Below are positions 16,808 to 24,387 of a stretch of 64,000 bases of DNA, piece after piece. The translations under genes were made by a program, and so were the position numbers. Source of the stretch: Palleniella intestinalis (GTDB taxonomy: Bacteria; Bacteroidota; Bacteroidia; Bacteroidales; Bacteroidaceae); NCBI RefSeq assembly GCF_013166595.1, contig NZ_JABKKG010000003.1:397408-461407 (forward strand). Direction: 5' to 3'. Every line of letters starts with the position of its first letter. Position 1 is the first letter of the stretch. Under the pieces are notes generated by a model that had not been told where the DNA came from, did no database searches, and saw only the letters and a program-made list of their open reading frames with translations.

Positions 16808-17293
16808 ATGGAAAGAGCTGATTTGGAAATAATATCCGGCGCGTTGCGTTCTGACATACTGACCCTGCTGGGTCGGTACGGACTGTCCGATGCCGATAGG
16901 GAAGACTTGGCTCATGATGCTGTGGTGAAACTCTGGCTTATGCGCCACGCCATCAATGATGCGCAGCATGCCAAGGCTTTGGCTTTCCGGATCGCAAAGC
17001 ATCTGGCTATCAACGAGATTAAGCGACGGCGCACACTTGGTATGGACATTGTGGCAAATGTCAGACAAGAAGGCTGCGAGACTGACAGTCAGCTCATTTG
17101 CGACGAGAACGAACGATGGCTGCAACGTCAAATGGAGCACCTCCCGCCACGAGAACGCCAGATACTCGTGTTACGGCAAGTGGAGCAGTTGACGACAGAA
17201 GAGATAGCCTCGCTGTTGGGTGTGAAGAAAGAGACAGTAATAACAGAGCTCGCAAGGGCAAGAAAAAAGTTGATGACATGGAGGAAAGGATAA
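16808..17293 (+). CDS. ECF-type RNA polymerase sigma factor
   Basis: A 161-residue sigma-70 family protein of the extracytoplasmic function type. Region 2 is visible as LSDADREDLAHDAVVKLWLMRHA followed by AKALAFRIAKHLAINEIKRR; region 4 as HLPPRERQILVLRQVEQLTTEEIASLLGVKKETVITELARARKKL, a typical sigma-4 helix-turn-helix. It should direct RNA polymerase to a small regulon, most obviously its own operon. The following gene overlaps it by 16 nt and encodes a single-pass membrane protein in the position of an anti-sigma factor. Confidence 0.88.
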   Translation: MERADLEIISGALRSDILTLLGRYGLSDADREDLAHDAVVKLWLMRHAINDAQHAKALAFRIAKHLAINEIKRRRTLGMDIVANVRQEGCETDSQLICDENERWLQRQMEHLPPRERQILVLRQVEQLTTEEIASLLGVKKETVITELARARKKLMTWRKG

Positions 17294-17967
17294 GGAATTT
17301 GATAGAGATGTATATGGAAGGTCGGACTTCTTTGGAGGACGAGAAAGTGCTCCATGACTATTTCTGTGGCAATGAAGTGGCAGAGGATTTGCTCCCATAC
17401 AAAGAGATGTTTGTGGTGATTGACGAGGACATCATGGCACTGCAGGACATCGCGAGAGAGCCGCACAGCCAAAAGCGTGCTGCAAAGCATGCGACATTGT
17501 TTTGGACTGTTTCGGTGGCAGCGTCGCTATTGCTGCTCTTCACTTTTGCATGGCAGAAAGGTTGCGAGTGTCCGATAGATGAAAAATCCGCCGCTGCAAA
17601 GGCTTTTGCCGAGGTGGTGAGTGCAGATTCTGTCTCTGTGCGTCAGCAGATGCCGAGGGATGAAGAAACTGTTGGTAATGAACGCCACTTGGCAAAGAGC
17701 ATCATGCCTGATGCACATGTGGAAAAAGCAACGCCCCCACAGGCTGAGACGGTGGAACAGCAGCCTGAGAATGCTGACGCTGCAGAGAGGACAGAGCTTG
17801 AGGGCGTGAGCTATTGCGACTCAGGCGACGAGGAATCCGAGGCGATTCGCCGGTATGAGCTGATGCTTGTGGAGTATAGGCTGAAGGCGATGGACGAAGC
17901 GGCAGCAATCAGTATGGTTTGCAATGACGGCGTGGATAGCGGAGGATGTGAATTTTCAGAAATATAA
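17278..17967 (+). CDS. Single-pass membrane protein, probable anti-sigma partner
   Basis: A 229-residue protein starting at the ATG at 17278 inside the sigma gene's last codons. I prefer this start (MEERIRNLIEMYMEGRTSLED) over a 60-codon longer frame, because the upstream part is only the sigma gene read in another frame. Residues 1-55 are a cytoplasmic helical region with 'EG.TS.EDEK.L.DYF' and 'L.PYKEMF', a pattern common at the N-terminus of Bacteroidetes anti-sigma-type proteins; residues about 77-98 are one membrane helix (TVSVAASLLLLFTFAWQ); the remainder is charged and low-complexity, outside the cytoplasm. The role as anti-sigma factor is inferred from position and topology. Confidence 0.7.
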   Translation: MEERIRNLIEMYMEGRTSLEDEKVLHDYFCGNEVAEDLLPYKEMFVVIDEDIMALQDIAREPHSQKRAAKHATLFWTVSVAASLLLLFTFAWQKGCECPIDEKSAAAKAFAEVVSADSVSVRQQMPRDEETVGNERHLAKSIMPDAHVEKATPPQAETVEQQPENADAAERTELEGVSYCDSGDEESEAIRRYELMLVEYRLKAMDEAAAISMVCNDGVDSGGCEFSEI

Positions 17968-17979
17968 AAAAGTAAGGAT

Positions 17980-19818
17980 ATGAAAAGAAAAGGCTTGTTA
18001 CTTGTAGTGCTTGGCATAGTGTCATTGCTTGCCACTGCAAAACGGAAGGTGGTTGTTTATCCCGACTTCGGGCTTGCGCCAACAGCCGCGCACACCATTG
18101 ACAGTATTGTGCTGAGTGACAAAGAGACAGTGCTCTATTGCACTTTAAGGATGTACGGCAAGGGTTCTCGAAACTGGCGTTCACAATCCCTGCCACTGTA
18201 CATCCGGGCTCAGGGGAAGGTTTATGAGCTTGTGAAATATGACGGGTTTGTGCCGGACAAGCATTATCGCCATGATGACGCTCCCGACGGCTTGCACTAC
18301 TCTTTGACTTTCCCACCTATTCCGAAGAACACAAAGACCATAGACTTCTTTGGCGAGAGCGGTGACAACAAGTCATGGCCGATTTTCGACCTGCGCCTTG
18401 ACGGAAAGAGGAATCCGCATGTTGACCTTGTTCATGAGGCTGTGCGCAAGGAAGCCGAGACTGTCGTTGATGACAAGCAACCGTTGGAAACGCCCGTGTG
18501 GACGGCCGATTCGGCGACGGTCAACATCAGGCATTACGGCTACCGCAAAGAATTGGGCAGCAATGTGACGGTAAGTTTGGTGGACATTCTTTCGGGGAAG
18601 TTGTGTAGTGTGAAAAAAACATTGAGTGATGACGGCTGTGCCACATTTCAAGTGCCGGTGCGGACAAGCAAGGCTGTTGTTTCCGTCTATTCTTTCTACT
18701 ATCGCGGGTCGATGATAGTGTCGGCAGGAGAAGAGTCAACCTTCCATATTGACATGAACAAGCGTGGGCATATCCGCAGCAATGTTGCTGTCCACCGGTG
18801 GGAGGACGGTCGCTATACATGGTGTACGGGTGCCAATGCCGAACTGAACAATCTTCTGTTGCCACAAAAGTCTGCCAAGGTTTTGGCGGAAACTCCGCTG
18901 ACAACAAAGCAGCAAGAATATTTTACATTGATGGATGAGGCTGACGAGGCTGCGGCATTTTTTACGGAGACGGCAAGGACTGCGCGTCAGATACCGTTCC
19001 GCCGTATGGCTGAGCTTCCGATAAGTGACTCGCGGCTGTTGTATTTCAACAGACCACTGCGAAGGATAGCTCAATACGGAACAGTGATTGCCACAAATGG
19101 AAATCCCATGTCTGATGCTTTGGAACAGATAAAGTCCGGAACTTTCCTTGACAAATTACGCAATGCCACATGGCATGATAGTGGACCTGTTGTTGACTTG
19201 ATGATGCTGTATGTTTATCAGGAACTTATCAATCAAGGGCACGTGCTGACGGAAGCCGATTTGTCCCCATTGAAGGAGCGTGCCAATCGTGTCCTTTATG
19301 ATTATCTGTTGGATTATAAGCGACAGTTGGAAAAAATGAGAGAATCATACCGCACCAATGCTGCCAATCGCCACTACAATGTGCCAAACGTAAAGACGCA
19401 GAGTAGGGTGGATGCCGTACTGCGTCAGCATGAAGGGAAAAACGTCGTGCTTTGCTTCATTCCTGCCAACATCACTTCTATAAAGATGTTCAGCAAGATG
19501 AATGATTTCATTGCCAAGATGAAAGCCGGTGGCACAGAGTTTTGCCTTTTCCCAATCGGTGATATGGACAAGAAACGTTGGCTGTCACATACAAGCTGCA
19601 TCGGCGCAAACTGCTATTGGCTGTCATTCAGCTCTGCTTTGTCTTTCTTGGCAGAACTGACAGGCAGTGATGATTGTCCGCCCCTTGAATTCCTGTTTGT
19701 CAGCAAGGATGGCAAGCATGCCGAGACATGGTCGGAAACTTTGGGCAAGCATCATGTTGTGAATAGAGACTTTGAAGATATGTTGAAAACCTATGTACAG
19801 AACTGCATAGATAAATAA
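17980..19818 (+). CDS. Exported protein with C-terminal thioredoxin-like region
   Basis: A 612-residue protein with a signal peptide (MKRKGLLLVVLGIVSLLATAK). Residues 20-140 are beta-rich (VVVYPDFGLAPTAAHTIDSI); residues 170-270 resemble a second beta-sandwich (TVNIRHYGYRKELGSNVTVSL); the C-terminal 140 residues (EGKNVVLCFIPANITSIKM... PPLEFLFVSKDGKHAETW) look like a thioredoxin/TlpA fold, but the usual CxxC is replaced by PANI, so no redox activity is expected. I do not recognise a named family. It lies 12 bp after the anti-sigma-like gene and 17 bp before an outer-membrane barrel gene, so it belongs to the same operon and envelope function. Confidence 0.6.
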   Translation: MKRKGLLLVVLGIVSLLATAKRKVVVYPDFGLAPTAAHTIDSIVLSDKETVLYCTLRMYGKGSRNWRSQSLPLYIRAQGKVYELVKYDGFVPDKHYRHDDAPDGLHYSLTFPPIPKNTKTIDFFGESGDNKSWPIFDLRLDGKRNPHVDLVHEAVRKEAETVVDDKQPLETPVWTADSATVNIRHYGYRKELGSNVTVSLVDILSGKLCSVKKTLSDDGCATFQVPVRTSKAVVSVYSFYYRGSMIVSAGEESTFHIDMNKRGHIRSNVAVHRWEDGRYTWCTGANAELNNLLLPQKSAKVLAETPLTTKQQEYFTLMDEADEAAAFFTETARTARQIPFRRMAELPISDSRLLYFNRPLRRIAQYGTVIATNGNPMSDALEQIKSGTFLDKLRNATWHDSGPVVDLMMLYVYQELINQGHVLTEADLSPLKERANRVLYDYLLDYKRQLEKMRESYRTNAANRHYNVPNVKTQSRVDAVLRQHEGKNVVLCFIPANITSIKMFSKMNDFIAKMKAGGTEFCLFPIGDMDKKRWLSHTSCIGANCYWLSFSSALSFLAELTGSDDCPPLEFLFVSKDGKHAETWSETLGKHHVVNRDFEDMLKTYVQNCIDK

Positions 19819-19835
19819 CAAATACCATTAACACC

Positions 19836-22694
19836 ATGAAAATTAAGATATTGGCGGCAATGATTGCATTGTCGCTGGCTACAGCCGTGTCCTTTTCCCA
19901 AACACAAACGAGTCAAAGCAAGGGAGGCAAGACGCAGGCAAGCGAAGCGAAATCCTCCCAACAAAAGGAGAAAAAGGAGCGCACAGTGTATGTCAGCGGA
20001 AATCTCTACGACTCTTTTCTTCACACTCCTTTGAAGGCACGGGTGTATTTGATGAACGAGGATTCGGTTGTGACCGATTCCATGAAAACCGTTATAAACT
20101 CTTATGTCAAGACAAGTCGTTTCCATTTTCAGGTTCCACAACGTGCTGCACGGTTTATTGTGAAGGCTGTTTGCGAGGGCTACGAGGATGGGTATATAAG
20201 CTATGACTTGAAGCCTATGCGCAGGAAAGAGGGTTACTTGTTGCCCGACATCCCAATGAAACGCCGTCGGCAGGATGACATCTATAAGGATGTGGAACTG
20301 GGCGATGTGGTGGTGCATGGCACACGCATACAGATGGCATACCGTGGCGACACGATTGTGTATGATGCCGCAGCGTTCAATCTGCCTGAGGGTTCTATGC
20401 TCGACGGACTGGTGAGACTGATGCCCGGAGCTGAGTTGAAAGACAATGGCGACATATATGTCAATGGGCGTAAGGTTGATTATCTGACGCTCAATGGCAA
20501 GGATTTCTTCAAGGGAAAGAACAACATAATGCTCGAAAACCTGCCTTATTTCACTGTAAAGGAGGTGAAGGTTTACGATAAAAGCACGGAGACGAGTGAG
20601 CTTATGGGGCGTGATGTGGAGCAGAAGGACTATGTGATGGATGTGGAGCTGAAGCGGGAATATGCCATGGGATATATTGTGAACACTGAAGCGGGAGCCG
20701 GCAGCAATGACCGTTGGATGGCACGCTTGTTCGGATTGTACTATGGTGACAAGTTGCGTGTGAGCACTTTCTTCAATGCCAACAATGTGAACGAGAACAG
20801 GAAGCTGGGGCAGGAGGGTGAATGGAGTCCTAAGAAACTGTCGCGCGGACAGCTTACAACGAAACAGGCGGGCGTCAATGCTGAATACAGCGATGCAAAA
20901 CTTAGTCTCAAAGAGACATTCGATGCCTCTGTGGACTGGAGCGGCACACGCACAGAGCAACGCAGTGTCTCGCAAACTTTCTCCACCGGTGGTGACATCA
21001 TGCGCCGCAGCGAGTATTTGAGCAAGGACGATGATTTCTCACTGAGTATGAGAAATATGCTCAGAAATCAGAAGTTAGGGATACATTCAGGTGTGAATCT
21101 TTACTACTCCAACACTAAAACCATGGGCATGTCAGCCGACTCTACATTCAATGACTGGCTGATGAATAGTAATATAAACCGGACGATGAGGCGGTACAAG
21201 AATTTCCGTGCCAACGCCTATATCTCGTGGTATAAGCCATTGAACACAGGTGATGCCGTCATGTTTTCTGCGACGGCGTCATACGGTAGCAGCAAGCCAT
21301 ACGAGTCGTTCCGCATAGACCGTACCGTTTATGAGACAACTGGCGACATCGACCTGCGTCGCCGTTATACCGACAGCCATAGCATGAACTATTCTTATAC
21401 GCTCTCGGCAGGATACCGATATGTCTTACCAAAGGTGTTTGACATCGAACTGCGTACCGGCTACTGTCAGGAATTCCGTAGTGCAGCCAATGGCAACTAC
21501 CGTTTTGACCGCTTTGACAATGAACTGCCGGAGCAACTTGGTTGGTTGCCGTCAACACGTGACTCCATGATGATGGCACTTGATGCCGATAACTCTTATT
21601 TCCATTCCACACTTAATCGGTACATGAAAAATGAACTGGCTATCATTCGTTCAACGAAGAAAGGGTTTTTGTATTTCATCCTTCCATTGTCAACAGGGCG
21701 TGAACGCATGATATACAGTGGTACCGGACTTGACACCATAGCACGCCGCACATCACTGAAGTTAAATCCTTCGTTTCAGTATAGTACATCAGGCAAAAAC
21801 CAGTTCCGCTTTGTTTATTATGGTAATTTGTCGCAGCCGAGTTTCTACAGCCTGATGCCGAGGGAAGATACTAATAATCCTTTGTACCGCAGGATTTCCA
21901 ACCCTGACCTGAAGTCTGAGTTCCGCCACAAGCTTGAGGTAAGGAAAACAGTGAAATGTGACTCCATAGGCATGAGCTACTGGATTAACCTTGATGCCCA
22001 ATTGGTGCAGAATGCCCGAGGCACACGTACCGCTTATAGCTCCGCAACGGGAGCTTATACTTATCGTGACGACAATGTGAATGGCAACTGGAACGCCAAA
22101 TTGCGCTATGGCATGGACGGAACGTTCGACAAGAAGCGCCGGCTACGATACACTCTCAATACGACCGTGGCGTACGAACATTGCGTTGACTTTGACATTG
22201 CTTACGACTCAGAGGCATCGGCGCTCAGCAAGGTGAATACCGTAAATCTTGGTCTCGGAGGTGGTTTGAAGTACAAGATAGACAAGCTCACCGTAGGGAT
22301 CAATGGAAAGATTGATTCCCGTTTCAGCCGCAGTGACCGCGAGAACTTCAATGCACTCAATGTGTATGATTTCCGATATGGTACGAATCTGCAATATCTC
22401 ATTCCATGGGTGAAACTCGACATTGCCACAGACATCAATATGTTCAGTCGCCGTGGCTACGATTCAGGCGAGATGAACACCAGCGACCTTGTGTGGAACG
22501 CCCAATTGGCTCACACATTTATGAAAGGCAGAGTCACGGCGAAGGTCATGGCGTATGACATCCTTCACCAGCTGTCAAACAAACGTTATTCTGTTAATGC
22601 TCAGGGACGTACGGAAACATGGTATAACACAGTGCCGCGCTACGTTATGTTCAGCATGACATACAAACTGCATGTGAAGCCATGTAAGAGATAA
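19836..22694 (+). CDS. TonB-dependent-receptor-like outer-membrane beta-barrel protein
   Basis: A 952-residue outer-membrane protein. Signal peptide MKIKILAAMIALSLATAVSFS, then a Lys/Gln-rich linker, a carboxypeptidase-regulatory-like beta domain (YVSGNLYDSFLHTPLKARVYL), a plug-like region (YRGDTIVYDAAAFNLPEGSM; DGDIYVNGRKVDYLTLNGKDF; MLENLPYFTVKEVKVYDK) and a long barrel rich in alternating aromatic strands, ending MFSMTYKLHVKPCKR. This is the OMP_b-brl_3 architecture. No SusD partner follows, so this is not a typical Sus pair; a role in envelope homeostasis or uptake under control of the upstream ECF sigma factor is inferred. Confidence 0.8.
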   Translation: MKIKILAAMIALSLATAVSFSQTQTSQSKGGKTQASEAKSSQQKEKKERTVYVSGNLYDSFLHTPLKARVYLMNEDSVVTDSMKTVINSYVKTSRFHFQVPQRAARFIVKAVCEGYEDGYISYDLKPMRRKEGYLLPDIPMKRRRQDDIYKDVELGDVVVHGTRIQMAYRGDTIVYDAAAFNLPEGSMLDGLVRLMPGAELKDNGDIYVNGRKVDYLTLNGKDFFKGKNNIMLENLPYFTVKEVKVYDKSTETSELMGRDVEQKDYVMDVELKREYAMGYIVNTEAGAGSNDRWMARLFGLYYGDKLRVSTFFNANNVNENRKLGQEGEWSPKKLSRGQLTTKQAGVNAEYSDAKLSLKETFDASVDWSGTRTEQRSVSQTFSTGGDIMRRSEYLSKDDDFSLSMRNMLRNQKLGIHSGVNLYYSNTKTMGMSADSTFNDWLMNSNINRTMRRYKNFRANAYISWYKPLNTGDAVMFSATASYGSSKPYESFRIDRTVYETTGDIDLRRRYTDSHSMNYSYTLSAGYRYVLPKVFDIELRTGYCQEFRSAANGNYRFDRFDNELPEQLGWLPSTRDSMMMALDADNSYFHSTLNRYMKNELAIIRSTKKGFLYFILPLSTGRERMIYSGTGLDTIARRTSLKLNPSFQYSTSGKNQFRFVYYGNLSQPSFYSLMPREDTNNPLYRRISNPDLKSEFRHKLEVRKTVKCDSIGMSYWINLDAQLVQNARGTRTAYSSATGAYTYRDDNVNGNWNAKLRYGMDGTFDKKRRLRYTLNTTVAYEHCVDFDIAYDSEASALSKVNTVNLGLGGGLKYKIDKLTVGINGKIDSRFSRSDRENFNALNVYDFRYGTNLQYLIPWVKLDIATDINMFSRRGYDSGEMNTSDLVWNAQLAHTFMKGRVTAKVMAYDILHQLSNKRYSVNAQGRTETWYNTVPRYVMFSMTYKLHVKPCKR

Positions 22695-22696
22695 AC

Positions 22697-22733
22697 AAAA
22701 ACCCCGGAGAATTCAGCGTTCCCCGGGGTGTTT
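22697..22733. terminator. Bidirectional terminator after the barrel gene
   Basis: GC-rich hairpin ACCCCGG/CCGGGGT with flanking A- and T-runs between convergent genes. Confidence 0.8.
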
Positions 22734-22747
22734 ATTGTTTGATATGC

Positions 22748-23311
22748 TTATTTCTTGTATCCGCATTTAGGACATACACCGTTTTCGTCGAGTGCTATGC
22801 CGCAGAGCGGGCAACGGTCAATGCAGTTGTTTGCTGTGTAGTCCTCTGACGCTGCATTGTCGCCGCTGGTGAATGTCAGTTTTACGATGTTCAGCTTGTC
22901 CTTCAGCAGCTCGTGGACAATCTTTATCATTCCCTCTACGGTCATCGTTTCCTTTGTCACCACCAGTCGGCAGTCAGGATACGCCTTTGCAAGTTCGGTG
23001 TCGAAGGCTTCTCCTTTCATCGTGTTTTGTGGGTGACCGTTCTTAATCCCTTGTTTCTCATAGACGTCAAGGATTGCGGGAAGCAGTGGGTCGTCTTGGC
23101 GAAGAATCAGTGCATGATCGAAGTTCTTGATGACATCCCATGCTGTTTTCTTGATTTCATTGCATGGGAAAACCATATTTACACCTTTGTTGACAGAGTC
23201 TTCCACCTCAATTGTGAGAGTGCCTGTGTGGCCGTGAAGATACTGCGCCTCTCCTTTGAATCCATAGAAACGGTGAGCGTACTGGATGTCGAATGTAGTA
23301 ATGCTTCTCAT
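22748..23311 (-). CDS. queD: QueD-like 6-carboxytetrahydropterin synthase with C-terminal zinc ribbon
   Basis: A 187-residue protein of the 6-pyruvoyl/6-carboxy-tetrahydropterin synthase family. Zinc ligands are seen in FDIQYAHRFYGF and QYLHGHTGTLTIE (His-x-His); the FDHALIL motif and the Glu-containing C-terminal region of the core (TVEGMIKIVHELLKD, VKLTFTSGDNA) also match. In queuosine biosynthesis QueD converts dihydroneopterin triphosphate to 6-carboxytetrahydropterin. The usual active-site Cys region is represented by MVFPCNEIKKT. Unusually, after residue 160 it carries a rubredoxin-like zinc ribbon with CPLC and CPKC pairs ending GYKK, about 30 residues beyond ordinary QueD. Other queuosine genes are not nearby. 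Confidence 0.8.
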   Translation of the reverse strand: MRSITTFDIQYAHRFYGFKGEAQYLHGHTGTLTIEVEDSVNKGVNMVFPCNEIKKTAWDVIKNFDHALILRQDDPLLPAILDVYEKQGIKNGHPQNTMKGEAFDTELAKAYPDCRLVVTKETMTVEGMIKIVHELLKDKLNIVKLTFTSGDNAASEDYTANNCIDRCPLCGIALDENGVCPKCGYKK

Positions 23312-23364
23312 AATCCTAAAAATTTTAATAGTTAATAATTACGTTACTTGTCATTTGACGGTTG

Positions 23365-23372
23365 CAAAGATA
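23365..23372 (-). promoter_or_regulatory. -7 element TATCTTTG of the queD-like gene
   Basis: A minus-strand TAnnTTTG match 54 nt upstream of the start codon. Confidence 0.5.
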
Positions 23373-23677
23373 TGCAGTATTTCTGGAATATGCAAATTGG
23401 TTTTACGGTAATTAACTATATATCATGAGGTTGCGGAAATAATTCAGATGTTTTTTTTATTGTTTGTTTTTGTTTGCTTCTGATAGTGGAGAGTTGTCTC
23501 TGTGTTGCTGGTATAATAATAGATGTTGCTTATATAATAAATAACGTGAGTTCGACGAATTTGCAACTATCCAGAAAAATGAAGAAAAACGCTATCAAAG
23601 CACCGTGAAACGGTGGCTCTTCGTTAACCCGGTATGCTGCTCAAAGCAGCATGCAGGGTAATACAGGCTCTCCGACA

Positions 23678-24052
23678 GAGGGTGTGTCAAAACTCAAACC
23701 GATGTTTTCAAAAGTTACAATTTGTAAGTTTAGTATTACAAACTACCGCGTAGCGGTTGAAGATAGTAGCCGTGGGTCGCAACCCACGGATTGGAATAAG
23801 AGCATCTCCAACCGACCGATTTATCGGTCGAACAATGAGCGAGTTTCCCTTTTGTTCGACCGATCAATCGGTCGTAATTAAACACTTACATTTATATTCC
23901 GTGGGTTGCGACCCACGACTACTGTCTTCAACCGCTACGCGGTAGAGGCTGAATGCTCGATTGTTTGAGAATTGTTTCTTTTCTATATTGCAGAGGCTGT
24001 ACTTACAAATTGAAAGTTTGATTTTTGAAAATGGTCATTTTGACACACCCTC
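23678..24052. mobile_element. MITE-like inner element with GAGGGTGTGTCAAAA ends
   Basis: Terminal inverted repeats GAGGGTGTGTCAAAA / TTTTGACACACCCTC, extended inside by a second pair (ACAATTTGTAAGT near 23717 and ACTTACAAATTG near 24001). The TIR style is that of DDE insertion sequences found in Bacteroidales, but no transposase is present. A target-site duplication is not obvious. Confidence 0.55.
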
Positions 24053-24096
24053 CTCACAGTATCTAAGCAGGCAAAATAACGACTATTCAGGGTGAG

Positions 24097-24113
24097 GCAC
24101 CGTTTTACGGTGC
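24097..24113. repeat. Palindrome GCACCGTTTTACGGTGC
   Basis: One of four occurrences in the window of a GCACCGT...ACGGTGC-type palindrome; the others are in both 35-bp arms of the surrounding element and in the Fic leader at 48392-48410. Confidence 0.6.
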
Positions 24114-24262
24114 AGAATCATTTGTGAGTGACATCCGCGCATGTTCGGCTACGCCTCCATACGTGGTTAACGAAGAGCCACCGTTTCACGGTGCTTTGAT
24201 GACATCTTCTTGTTTCAACAGGCAAATGCAAATTTGTCGAACTCACGTTAAATAGGTGTGTA

Positions 24263-24299
24263 ACAAAAAAATCCCACTTGTCATGAAACAAGTGGGATT
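24263..24299 (-). terminator. Terminator of rpsA
   Basis: Perfect 12-bp hairpin AATCCCACTTGT / ACAAGTGGGATT followed by seven T on the minus strand. It lies about 90 nt past the rpsA stop and immediately outside the nested repeat element. Confidence 0.8.
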
Positions 24300-24387
24300 G
24301 AATATTTTTTTGATAAGTCTCCTTGCTATGCTTTTTCCGCAATCAGCGGGTTGGGAGCATAGTCATGACACTTTCTCAAAGGCTTGA

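Larger units (their letters stand above)
23542..24250. repeat. 709-bp nested inverted-repeat element
   Basis: Five concentric arm pairs: 23542-23565/24227-24250 (24 bp, one mismatch); 23595-23629/24165-24199 (35 bp, perfect); 23678-23692/24038-24052 (15 bp, perfect); 23745-23790/23898-23943 (46 bp, nearly perfect); 23813-23835/23852-23874. There is no credible coding frame inside. The layers look like non-autonomous elements inserted one inside another. Confidence 0.8.

Noticed and set aside
17098-17277. N-terminal 60-codon extension of the anti-sigma-like gene
   Set aside because: The extension is only the sigma factor gene read in another frame; the ATG at 17278 gives a normal start.
23651-23881. 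76-codon plus-strand frame in the nested repeat element
   Set aside because: Entirely inside palindromic arms; no domain; consistent with chance.
23678-24052. Full insertion sequence
   Set aside because: IS-like inverted ends are present but no transposase reading frame or remnant could be found, so it is listed as MITE-like only.
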